Shown here: piece after piece, positions 1-5,943 of the stretch
How positions within the stretch are numbered: the first letter of the stretch is position 1
Layout of the letters: the number at the start of each line of letters is the position of its first letter
From: Actinomycetes bacterium
Lineage (GTDB): Bacteria; Actinomycetota; Acidimicrobiia; Acidimicrobiales; Palsa-688
Direction of reading: 5' to 3'
DNA length: 16,849 bases
Assembly (NCBI GenBank): GCA_021811865.1
Contig: JAKAQB010000068.1
Span: 1-16,849 of the forward strand
Notes under the pieces: generated by a model
The model's database searches: none
Seen by the model: the letters and a program-made list of their open reading frames with translations, nothing else
Told to the model about the DNA's origin: nothing
Program-made: the position numbers and the translations under genes

Positions 1-108
1 GGGGGGGGGGGGGGGGGGGGGGCGGGGGGGGGGGGGGGGAGGGGGGGGGGGGGGGAGGGGGGGGGGGGGGGGGGCGGGGCGGGGGGGGGGGCGGGGGGCG
101 GGCGGGTG
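1..108. other. Near-homopolymeric G tract at contig end
   Basis: About one hundred bases consist almost entirely of G, with a few isolated C and A. No coding or regulatory signal is visible. Long poly-G runs are a known failure mode of two-colour sequencing chemistry and of contig ends, so I read this as an artefact rather than genomic sequence. The opposite end of the window is also G-rich, though less extreme. Confidence 0.75.
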
Positions 109-158
109 GCTCGATTGGCGCGTGGCGGGGCGTCCGGGGATGGCTCGAAGGGCGAACC

Positions 159-237
159 GCGCGCAGACCAGCGAACTGCGCGCATTGGGCGCTGCATTTC
201 GTCGTGGGTGCGCGCGGTCTGGCCGGGTGCGCGCGGT
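159..237. repeat. 79-bp dispersed repeat, copy A
   Basis: This segment aligns without gaps to 10940-11018, with 64 of 79 identical bases by hand count. It opens with a perfect inverted repeat, GCGCGCAG and CTGCGCGC, separated by a 9-nt loop. It then carries a conserved 15-base block at 200-216 and ends with GTGCGCGCGGT. The loop is the least conserved part while both stem arms are identical, which suggests a folded element (REP/MITE-like or a structured RNA). I do not recognise the family. Confidence 0.6.
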
Positions 238-278
238 TCGCACGGTGAGGATGGCTGGCGGAGCGATGGGGGCGGCGG

Positions 279-311
279 CGGCCCGGTGGCGGCCCGGTGG
301 CGGCCCGGTGG
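279..311. repeat. Three perfect 11-bp tandem repeats
   Basis: The unit CGGCCCGGTGG is repeated three times head to tail with no mismatch, followed by a partial fourth unit. It lies between the dispersed repeat and the Uma2-like remnant. It is probably a slippage-prone minisatellite without function. Confidence 0.7.
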
Positions 312-357
312 CGGCTTTGGGCGCTGGTGCGAGGGTCTAACTTGTCGGACGGGGCTT

Positions 358-516
358 TCGGTGCCGATGATGCTGCCCGGCCACACCCATGCCGTCGCCG
401 TGCTGTCGCGACGGGCGTCACGCCTGGATCCGGCGACGTGGTGGGTGAGAACCCGGCTGCCCGTCCGGTTGAGCGACCTCTCCGAGCCGGAACCCGACGT
501 CTGGATCGCCCGAGAC
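358..516 (+). pseudogene. Uma2-family endonuclease remnant
   Basis: The plus-strand frame here encodes about 53 residues that resemble the core of Uma2 (DUF820) putative restriction endonucleases. There is a Pro-Gly-His-x-His segment, then a Leu-Pro-Val-Arg-Leu-Ser strand, then Ser-Glu-Pro-Glu-Pro-Asp-Val (residues encoded around 478-498), the family hallmark that carries catalytic acidic residues. Nothing resembling the usual N-terminus or the second half of the ~190-residue family is present. The fragment stops where the convergent membrane-protein gene ends. I infer a decayed fragment. The call rests on one motif and short length. Confidence 0.5.
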
Positions 517-518
517 GT

Positions 519-1133
519 TCAACCTGTGCGTAGCGCCCGCAGCGCCTTCGCGTAGTCACCCTTGTCGATCACGCTGACGACGATGCTCGCCGCGGCATTC
601 CAGGCGACGGCTGCGACGAGGAGGGTGCCGGCCCACGGCGCGCCTGCAAGGACGGTGGCACCAGCGGCAGCGAGCGAGCAGACGGTGGTGGATGTCTCGC
701 CGGCCGCGTACATGACCGCTCGCGCCCGGCGCCCGGCAGTGCGGCGGCTGGAGGGCTCGGTGAGAGCCACCCACATCGGAAGAGCCGACATCGCCTGGCG
801 GAGCGGCGGCGGGTAGTTCTCCGGGTGGTCGGTCCCCCGGATCCCAAAGCCGCGGAATCGGATCCCGACCGCCCGCCCGACCAGGTAGTGGCCTATGGCG
901 TGGGTGTCGAGATACACGAGGCCGAACCCGACCAGGAGCGACGCCTCGCGCAGCCCGCGCCCGGCGCCGAGCGTGCCCGAGGCGATCGCGAGCAGCAGCG
1001 CGCCGAGGCCCGTAGCAGCGAGCTGGCCGACGAGCCCGGCTGGGACCGAGAGCCGCAGCCACAGGGGCGGCCGGCGGGACGCTGGCGCCCGGAGGGAGCC
1101 CTCCGAGGGCGGGAGTGTCGTGGGCTGGGTCAT
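519..1133 (-). CDS. Membrane protein, M50 (site-2 protease)-like with degenerate active site
   Basis: The 204-residue product has a basic, Pro-rich N-terminus and hydrophobic segments near residues 28-52, 62-78, 150-168 and 170-190, so it is probably an integral membrane protein. Residues 78-82 read His-Ala-Ile-Gly-His inside a hydrophobic stretch followed by Gly-Arg-x-x-Gly-Ile-Arg, which is how the HExxH helix of M50 metalloproteases continues. Here the catalytic Glu is Ala. A later Ala-Ala-Gly segment (143-145) and Lys-Gly-Asp-Tyr (191-194) sit where M50 proteins have their second conserved helix and third zinc ligand. This suggests metal ligands kept but catalysis lost. Its ATG overlaps the stop of the upstream TetR gene (TCAT on the plus strand, 1130-1133), so the two are co-translated and the regulator may control it. 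The M50 link is inference; an unrelated membrane protein is possible. Confidence 0.6.
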   Translation of the reverse strand: MTQPTTLPPSEGSLRAPASRRPPLWLRLSVPAGLVGQLAATGLGALLLAIASGTLGAGRGLREASLLVGFGLVYLDTHAIGHYLVGRAVGIRFRGFGIRGTDHPENYPPPLRQAMSALPMWVALTEPSSRRTAGRRARAVMYAAGETSTTVCSLAAAGATVLAGAPWAGTLLVAAVAWNAAASIVVSVIDKGDYAKALRALRTG

Positions 1134-1807
1134 GGTCGGGAACCTCCACCTTCTTCTGAGTGAGCGGCCTGCGCTGTCAGCGCCGCCATGACGGCGCGCA
1201 CCGTGGCGAGGATGTAGGCGTCGTCGACACGACGGTCGAGGACGAACGCTTCGAGCAGCAGTGGCCCGGCGAGCAGGTCACAGATGAGCTCGGCGTCGGC
1301 ACCGGTGATCTCGCCGCGGTCGCGCGCTCGGTCCAGCGCCCTGTGCACCGAGGCACGCCGGGGCGTGATGTAGGCCGCCCGGAACCGTTGGGCCAGCTCC
1401 GGGTGGTTGGCGAGGTCCCCTATCAGGGCCGGCACCACATGGCGGGCGAACGCGGTGTCGTAGAGCGCCGCCATCTCGCGCTGGACCGCCAGCAGGTCTC
1501 CTTCAAGCCGTCCCGTGTCAGGCGCTGGGTCGGTCCCCGCCGTGCTGGCCAAGGCCTCCACGACGACGGCCGCCTTGTTTGGCCAGCGGCGGTAAAGGCT
1601 CGGGCGGCTCACGCCGGCCCTGCGCGCCACCATCTCCAAGCTGAGCTCGCCGTAGCCCCTCTCGTTGAGCAGGGCCAAGGTGGCCTCGAACACCGCAGCG
1701 TCGATCCTCGGGTCGCGGGGCCGGCCGGCGCGCGCCGGATTGGTGCCGGAGGGCTCGTCAGGGCCCGCTGGGATCTCACCACCGGGTCGGGGTCCGAGAC
1801 ATTCCAT
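1130..1807 (-). CDS. TetR/AcrR-family transcriptional regulator
   Basis: The 225-residue product has a disordered Pro/Gly-rich N-terminal tail of about 30 residues and a TetR DNA-binding domain at about 35-80. The recognition helix reads Ala-Gly-Val-Ser-Arg-Pro-Ser-Leu-Tyr-Arg-Arg-Trp, followed by Pro-Asn-Lys. An all-helical ligand-binding and dimerisation domain of the TetR_C type follows. These proteins are usually dimeric repressors released by a small ligand. The stop overlaps the start of the membrane-protein gene by 4 nt (ATGA), so that gene is the obvious target along with its own promoter. No Shine-Dalgarno sequence precedes the ATG. The conserved domain starts well inside the protein, so a downstream start is possible. 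Confidence 0.88.
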   Translation of the reverse strand: MECLGPRPGGEIPAGPDEPSGTNPARAGRPRDPRIDAAVFEATLALLNERGYGELSLEMVARRAGVSRPSLYRRWPNKAAVVVEALASTAGTDPAPDTGRLEGDLLAVQREMAALYDTAFARHVVPALIGDLANHPELAQRFRAAYITPRRASVHRALDRARDRGEITGADAELICDLLAGPLLLEAFVLDRRVDDAYILATVRAVMAALTAQAAHSEEGGGSRP

Positions 1808-1824
1808 TACGAGCCATAACGTAA
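1807..1824. promoter_or_regulatory. Candidate TetR operator (short inverted repeat)
   Basis: TTACG and CGTAA are separated by 8 nt and lie across the start codon of the TetR gene. The surrounding A/T-rich sequence is unusual for this window. The position suits autorepression, but the arms are only 5 bp, so this is a weak candidate. Confidence 0.3.
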
Positions 1825-2316
1825 CACGGTCTATTGGAGATCTCCAGCGCTAGGACAGTCCGTTCCGTTAGTCCAGCGCAGCCATCACCGGCCACGCTCC
1901 AGCCAGCGGCCAGCAAGAGGGGCCGGCGAAGTGCCAGCCGGCCCCGCACTCACCGCCGCCCCCAAGAGCCACCACCCCGTCCCTCCATCACCGCGCCTCG
2001 ACGCCGACCCGCGCCTGGGGTGCAGATGGGCTCAGCGTGTCCCCCGGGCCAGCCATCCACGAGGCATCGCATCAGCTGCCGGCAGGGCGAACGGAACCCA
2101 TCCAGCGCACCTCGGTCGTTCAGGTCGTAGCCCACCGTCGTCCTGGCGCAGGCTGTCATCGGCATCACCACTGAGCCTGCCGCTCAACTCAACACCATCA
2201 CCACGTCCGCGTCGAAGTTCCGGGAGGCCGGTCTCCCCTGTTCCTCCACCGGTCCATGCCCGTCGCGCCTCCGCAGCCAATGCACCTGGCCATGACGCTC
2301 CGAGCGGCGTTGCCCG
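1825..2316. other. Intergenic region without a recognisable gene
   Basis: About 490 bases between two minus-strand genes. Open frames exist on both strands, but their products are Pro/Arg/Ser-rich and resemble no family I know, which is typical of chance frames at this GC content. The one clear structure is the 9-bp inverted repeat listed separately. No tRNA or other RNA was recognised. Confidence 0.5.
1919..1945. terminator. 9-bp inverted repeat, possible terminator
   Basis: GGGGCCGGC and GCCGGCCCC pair perfectly around a 9-nt loop. There is no T-run on either side, so classical intrinsic termination is uncertain. It lies about 370 bp past the end of the EAL gene and upstream of the TetR gene, where a transcription barrier would be sensible. 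Confidence 0.4.
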
Positions 2317-3645
2317 TCAGTGAGCCAGTTCCAGCTCGTGAAGGGGGGCCGGTCGGCCGAGGAGGTATCCCTGCCCGTGGCTCACCCCGAGCGTTCGGAG
2401 TGCTTCGAGCTCCCCGTCCGTTTCGATGCCTTCGGCGATGACCTGCGCGCCGGTGTCGTGGGCGAAGGTGACGACAGCCGCCGTCAGGCTCCGTCGGACC
2501 GGGTCGATGTCGACACCTCGCGTGAGGTCAATGTCGACCTTGATGATGTCGGGGGCGAGTTGGACGATGTGGGCGAAGCTGGCGAAGCCCGCGCCGGTGT
2601 CGTCCACGGCAAGGAGAGCGCCGCGGCGGCGGTACGCGTCGAGCTGCCTGCGAAGCTCGGGGTAGTCGCCGACAGCCACGTGCTCGGTGATCTCGATGGT
2701 CAGCCTCGACAGGTCGACGTCATCGAGCACCGGCAGGAGCCGTGGACTGGCGATGCTGTCGGGGCCGAGGTTGACCGCCATGGAGCAGCGATCCGGAAGC
2801 GCCGCCAGATGGGGCAGGGCAGCTCCAACGGCGGCGATCTCCAAGTCCACGCCCAGGCCGACGGCCGCCGCGTCGGCGAACCAGCGTCCCGGTTCGAGGG
2901 GCGAGATGTGGGTGAAGCGCGTCAGCGCCTCGACGGCAATCGTGGCCCCAGTGCCAAGCTCGACGATCGGTTGGAAGACTGGGTAGAACTGCCTGTCGTC
3001 GATGACGGACTTGATGCACTCACGGGCGCGAGCGTCGCGGGCGGCCGCGGGAACTAGGACGTTTGCGACGAACCGGGAGACAGCGGCCTGCTCACTGGCA
3101 GCGGTGTCGTCGACGGACTCGAGGGTGGAGTCGGTGACGGCGGTCATCTCGGCAGCGGTGGCGATGACGAAGGCGACGAACTCGCCGAGGCGGCGCAGGG
3201 TGGCCACGTCACGGTCGTCGAACGCCGAAGGGCTCTGCGAGCTGACCTTCAGAACACCGACGGCGGCATCGGCGCGGAGGAGAGGGACGCAGATCATGGA
3301 ACGCGCCCCGACTTGCCGGCAGGCCATGCGGTCGACTCGTTCGTCGCTCTCGGAGTCGTCGCAGCGCAAGACGGCGCGAGCGCGAACCGCCGCCCCCGAC
3401 ATGCTTGCCTCACGACTCAGGCGCAGGCCCACCGAGCCGGCGAGGCGCCCGCTGGCGACGACGTAGGTCATGGCGATGGGATCGGCCAGCTCTACCGCGG
3501 CGCCGTCGGCGTTGTCGACCAGGGACAGCGCCTCATCGACAACGCGCTGCATCATCCGAAGCGGGTTGAGAGCGTCACCGACCTCACCCTTGAGGGCGGC
3601 GACTCTAGGCGCTTGGATTGTCGCCGAGGGGAACGCACGGCGCAT
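2317..3645 (-). CDS. GAF-EAL cyclic-di-GMP phosphodiesterase
   Basis: The 442-residue cytoplasmic protein has an N-terminal GAF-like sensor domain (about 25-165), a short linker and a C-terminal EAL domain (about 215-440). The EAL signature is at 239-241 (Val-Glu-Ala-Leu). The other metal- and substrate-binding positions of the family are present: Asn292, Glu318 in Ile-Glu-Ile-Thr, Asp348-Asp349 followed by Thr-Gly-Ala-Gly, Lys369, Glu405 in Ala-Glu-Gly-Ile-Glu, and Gln425. It should therefore be an active enzyme hydrolysing cyclic-di-GMP to pGpG. There is no GGDEF domain and no membrane segment. The GAF ligand cannot be read from the sequence. No Shine-Dalgarno precedes the ATG, so the start is uncertain. 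A CTTCAG-type direct repeat 32 bp upstream suggests control by the two-component system at 12897-15099. Confidence 0.92.
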   Translation of the reverse strand: MRRAFPSATIQAPRVAALKGEVGDALNPLRMMQRVVDEALSLVDNADGAAVELADPIAMTYVVASGRLAGSVGLRLSREASMSGAAVRARAVLRCDDSESDERVDRMACRQVGARSMICVPLLRADAAVGVLKVSSQSPSAFDDRDVATLRRLGEFVAFVIATAAEMTAVTDSTLESVDDTAASEQAAVSRFVANVLVPAAARDARARECIKSVIDDRQFYPVFQPIVELGTGATIAVEALTRFTHISPLEPGRWFADAAAVGLGVDLEIAAVGAALPHLAALPDRCSMAVNLGPDSIASPRLLPVLDDVDLSRLTIEITEHVAVGDYPELRRQLDAYRRRGALLAVDDTGAGFASFAHIVQLAPDIIKVDIDLTRGVDIDPVRRSLTAAVVTFAHDTGAQVIAEGIETDGELEALRTLGVSHGQGYLLGRPAPLHELELAH

Positions 3646-3676
3646 GCCGATGACGATCGGTCGGTTGGCTTCACAT

Positions 3677-3693
3677 CTTTAGGGCGTCTTCAG
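3677..3693. promoter_or_regulatory. Candidate response-regulator site before the EAL gene
   Basis: CTTTAG-GGCGT-CTTCAG is a direct repeat with an 11-bp period, 32 bp upstream of the EAL start codon. It matches 16 of 18 bases of the region from 12856 that precedes the response-regulator gene. Tandem half-sites one helical turn apart are typical of OmpR-family binding. The shared motif is seen; the regulatory link is inferred. Confidence 0.5.
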
Positions 3694-3860
3694 GCGGGCG
3701 GCACCCTTTCTGCCTCCCCGGGGGGACAACTGTCGCCCGCCAGTCCGATAGGACCACCTCTTCGCCAGTGGCATGGCACCGGGTCGGAGCCGCCAGCGTT
3801 GACGTAGCGATGATGGCGACGGTCGGATCGGTTGGTCAAGTGCGGCGGCGCCGGGCTGTC
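3694..3860. other. Intergenic, nothing recognised
   Basis: This stretch lies between the EAL promoter region and the zinc-finger remnant. The open frames on the plus strand encode Arg/Gly/Ala-rich sequence with no recognisable motif. Confidence 0.4.
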
Positions 3861-3914
3861 ATAGGTCTTGGTGGGCGACGGGCTCGGCGCCGGCGGGGCC
3901 CGCGTGAGAGCCCG

Positions 3915-3999
3915 TCAGTGGGCCTGCTTGCAGGCGTCCGAGCAGAAGCGGCGCCGCCGAGGGGGTGAAGGGGGTGTCGCACCAGGCGCAGGGCGCCAT
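3915..3999 (-). pseudogene. Broken small FCS-type zinc-finger gene
   Basis: From the ATG at 3997-3999 the frame encodes Met-Ala-Pro-Cys-Ala-Trp-Cys-Asp-Thr-Pro-Phe-Thr-Pro, giving a CxxC knuckle. Shifting one base in the C/G-rich run near 3959-3965 continues it as Arg-Arg-Arg-Arg-Phe-Cys-Ser-Asp-Ala-Cys-Lys-Gln-Ala-His, the Phe-Cys-Ser-x-x-Cys half of a common small actinobacterial zinc finger. The next codon is TGA where the family usually has Trp (TGG). After it the frame reads Arg-Ala-Leu-Thr-Arg-Ala-Pro, which fits a normal continuation. So there is one frameshift and one likely nonsense change. Alternatives are a sequencing indel, or a genuine 27-residue peptide if the frame is restored. 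Confidence 0.45.
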
Positions 4000-4002
4000 A
4001 AC

Positions 4003-4024
4003 CGCTATCGTAACGCTATCGTAA
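4003..4024. repeat. Perfect 11-bp tandem repeat upstream of the zinc-finger remnant
   Basis: CGCTATCGTAA occurs twice in direct tandem. On the minus strand it reads GTTACGATAGC twice, ending a few bases before the ATG of the zinc-finger remnant. The A/T-containing sequence and one-turn spacing look like a regulator binding site. The GTTACG core also appears before the TetR gene around 1818-1824. Function is inferred only. Confidence 0.55.
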
Positions 4025-4082
4025 CGGAGGGGTGTGAGCGAGTCGGGTGCGTTGGTGTCGGGATGGTCGCGGCCTGTCCGGC

Positions 4083-4555
4083 TCAAGGGCGTCGGCGCCG
4101 GCGGCTGCGCTCGGTCGGCGCGCCGGCGGTCGGCTTCTGGCGTTTGCTGTAGCTCTGCCCGTCGAGGACGAGCTCGTAGGCCGAGGACTGGAGCCGGTCG
4201 ATGGCGGACTGGCCGCGAGGAGGGCGTCGGCCATCATCGCCAGCCACTCGATCGGCTCCCTGTTGTGTTGGACGTCACGATCGTGGCCGCCTGGCGGTGC
4301 CTCTCCACGATAGCCTCATGCAGGTCGGCGGTGTCGAGGGCGTCGAGCGGGTGCAGGCACAGGTCATCGAGGATCAACAGGTCCACCCGCAGGAGCTTGC
4401 GCAACTCCGCGTCGTGGCTGTTGTCGAGCCGGGATGCCTTGAGGCGCTTGAGGAGTTGGTCGCCGCGCTCGAGGTGCACGCTGTAGCGCCGACGGATCGC
4501 GGCGTGGCCGAGCGCGGTGGCGAGGAAGGTCTTGCCGACGCCAACCGGTCCACCG
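4083..4555 (-). pseudogene. istB: IstB-like transposition ATPase, truncated and frameshifted
   Basis: IstB is the AAA+ helper ATPase of IS21-family elements. The minus strand encodes its C-terminal two thirds. There is a Walker A Gly-Pro-Val-Gly-Val-Gly-Lys-Thr near 4527-4550, then a Ser-Arg-Leu-Asp-Asn-Ser segment, a Walker B Leu-Leu-Ile-Leu-Asp-Asp, and Ile-Val-Glu-Arg-His-Arg leading to Ile-Val-Thr-Ser-Asn. There the frame breaks at a 5-nt duplication (ACAAC) near 4255. It resumes as Arg-Glu-Pro-Ile-Glu-Trp-Leu-Ala, breaks again near 4223, and finishes in a third frame as Gln-Ser-Ala-Ile-Asp-Arg-Leu, then Ala-Tyr-Glu-Leu-Val-Leu-Asp-Gly and Gln-Lys-Pro, with a stop at 4083-4085. The ~95 residues before Walker A are missing, and no IstA gene or IS21 end is visible. 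It is a dead fragment of an insertion sequence. Confidence 0.87.
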
Positions 4556-5188
4556 ACAGCGTCACCGACGACGTGTCGAGTGCCCAGGTGGACGGTGTCC
4601 CGGTGGAGATCGGGCCCGACGGCGTGAGCGTGGACAGCCAGCAGGTCCCCGGCATTGGTGCCCAGCTGCAGAGCGCGGACGGCGCCTTGAACACTGCCTT
4701 GGCCGGCGGTGGCATCTCGCTCACGGCACTGGCCCCCACTCTCACCCGGAGCACCGGCCAGCTGACCATCGAGGCCTCGGGCTTCCAGGTCGCCTTCGAC
4801 CAGCCGACCTCCACCCGGCCCGGCGGCGGGGACGCCGCTGGCCCGTCTCCCCCAGCAGCAGATGCGCCTGGCGCTCGGCAACGTGTTCGTCGACGACCTG
4901 GCGGCTCCCGGTGTGCCGCTCAATGTGCTGACGCCAGGATCCGGCACCTCGACCGGGATCGTGGCGGAGGTGCCGGCGTCAGTGACGCGGATGTCGAGCG
5001 GCGTCTCGGGCGCCACCCCTGCGACCTCGCCCCCACCCACTGGCCGCGCCCGTTCTCGTCCCGAGCTGGTGGCAGTCATCACCCGCAAGCCGGGATGGCT
5101 GCTGGCCCTCTACTTGCTGTGGCAGGTCGTCCTGCTCGTCACCTTGGCCAGCCTGTGGTGGTGGCGCAAGGCCTCGGTCCCCTCATGA
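4555..5188 (+). pseudogene. 3' part of a surface-anchored protein gene, 5'-truncated and frameshifted
   Basis: From about 4555 the plus strand encodes an extracellular-type sequence rich in Val, Gly, Ser and Thr, with a segment Val-Pro-Val-Glu-Ile-Gly-Pro-Asp-Gly-Val. It reminds me of actinobacterial choice-of-anchor-type secreted proteins, although I cannot name the family. Between about 4818 and 4830, a G/C-rich run, the coding signal moves by one base into the next frame. It continues as Met-Arg-Leu-Ala-Leu-Gly-Asn-Val-Phe-Val-Asp-Asp and ends in a Ser/Thr/Pro-rich linker, a transmembrane helix at about 5094-5160 (Trp-Leu-Leu-Ala-Leu-Tyr) and a short basic tail. This is a C-terminal membrane anchor. 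The N-terminus and signal peptide are replaced by the IstB fragment on the other strand. The stop overlaps the next gene (ATGA). Confidence 0.65.
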
Positions 5189-5448
5189 GCCGACCGGCGC
5201 CCTCGTGGCCGAGCTGGCTGCGCTCCTGGCTGGAGCGCCCAAACACGTTGGCGCACTGCCCCGTCGACGACTGGGACTTCTCGCCGAACTTCACCGACGG
5301 GCACTGTCCGCTGTGCGGGTATCGTCCGCCCGGCGACCTGCCCACCCCACAGACGCGGCGAATCGACTGGTTCTGGCCCCTGGCTGGGGCCATGCTGTCC
5401 ATCTCGGTGCTGATGGCGGTACTGGTCGTCGTGGCCTACAACCGGTAG
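5185..5448 (+). CDS. Small zinc-ribbon membrane protein
   Basis: An 87-residue protein whose ATG overlaps the upstream TGA in an ATGA at 5185-5188, so it was coupled to the surface-protein gene. The N-terminal half is Trp/Pro-rich. It has a Cys-Pro at about residue 29 and a His-Cys-Pro-Leu-Cys-Gly-Tyr at about 46-52, suggesting one metal site, although a fourth Cys is lacking. A single transmembrane helix follows (about 64-83) and the protein ends with a short Tyr-Asn-Arg tail. Because the gene upstream has lost its 5' end, and probably its promoter, expression may be compromised. No function can be assigned. Confidence 0.6.
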   Translation: MSRPAPSWPSWLRSWLERPNTLAHCPVDDWDFSPNFTDGHCPLCGYRPPGDLPTPQTRRIDWFWPLAGAMLSISVLMAVLVVVAYNR

Positions 5449-5466
5449 GCCGTCGCCGAAACGGCC
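5448..5466. terminator. Weak hairpin between convergent genes
   Basis: GGCCGT and ACGGCC pair around a 7-nt loop, directly after the stop of the zinc-ribbon gene and just past the end of the convergent B12 operon. Its position suits a bidirectional terminator, but the stem is short and has no T-run. Confidence 0.35.
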
Positions 5467-5474
5467 CTTCAGCC

Positions 5475-5906
5475 TCACGGGCTGGCCGCTTCGAAGCGCT
5501 GGCGCGTCGCAGCGACGATGCTGATGATGCGCTCGGTGATATCGCTCAAGGAGTCCCCGGGGAAGAAGGCGGCCGCGACGCCCATCTGGTCCAGCATCGC
5601 TCTGTCGTCCGGCGGGATGGTGCCACCTACGAACAGCTTGACCTTTTCAGCGAGCCTCTCCTCACGCAGGAGCCCGATCGTCTCCTCGATCCAACCCAAG
5701 TAACTGACGGTGTGGAAGCTCAATCCTATGGCGTCCGCGCCCTCGACCTGCGCGGTCCTTACGACCCCTGCCGGTATCTGGTAGGGCCCGAGGTAGATCA
5801 CCTCCATGCCCGCATCCCGAAAGGCGTACGACAGGACTTGGAGCGGACGCTGATGATCGTCCAGACCGAGCTTCGCCAACACGATACGTACCGGTTGCTT
5901 GTTCAT
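5475..5906 (-). CDS. Acyl-CoA mutase small subunit, cobalamin-binding
   Basis: The 143-residue protein is a stand-alone B12-binding Rossmann-like domain, the size of the small subunits of isobutyryl- and 2-hydroxyisobutyryl-CoA mutases. I chose the ATG at 5904-5906 because GGAGG lies 6 nt before it and the conserved fold begins there (Arg-Ile-Val-Leu-Ala-Lys). The canonical signature is DxHxxG, SxL, GG. Here Asp16-x-His18 is kept, so base-off/His-on cobalamin binding is likely. The Gly of DxHxxG is Pro21, the SxL motif is Ser63-Phe-His65, and Gly94-Gly95 is kept. It is the last gene of the operon, 37 nt after the acyl-CoA synthetase and separated from the large subunit by two genes. The partner is inferred to be the large subunit at 8488-10215. 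Confidence 0.9.
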   Translation of the reverse strand: MNKQPVRIVLAKLGLDDHQRPLQVLSYAFRDAGMEVIYLGPYQIPAGVVRTAQVEGADAIGLSFHTVSYLGWIEETIGLLREERLAEKVKLFVGGTIPPDDRAMLDQMGVAAAFFPGDSLSDITERIISIVAATRQRFEAASP

Positions 5907-5943
5907 CGCTTTCCTCCGTTCAAGCACTCCAGGCCAACGGCGA

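Noticed and set aside
279..311. CRISPR-like array
   Set aside because: The 11-bp units are contiguous with no spacers; it is a simple tandem repeat.
1834..2323. Plus-strand genes in the 1834-2323 spacer
   Set aside because: The products are Pro/Arg/Ser-rich, overlap one another in different frames, have no ribosome site and resemble no family.
4234..5088. A full 284-residue IstB protein on the minus strand
   Set aside because: Only the part from the Walker A motif onward resembles IstB. The first ~150 residues are antisense to the surface-protein fragment.
4201..5448. A single 415-residue plus-strand protein
   Set aside because: It strings together antisense IstB sequence, part of the surface-protein gene, out-of-frame sequence and the separate zinc-ribbon gene. 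The real coding signal changes frame near 4820 and a new gene starts at 5185.
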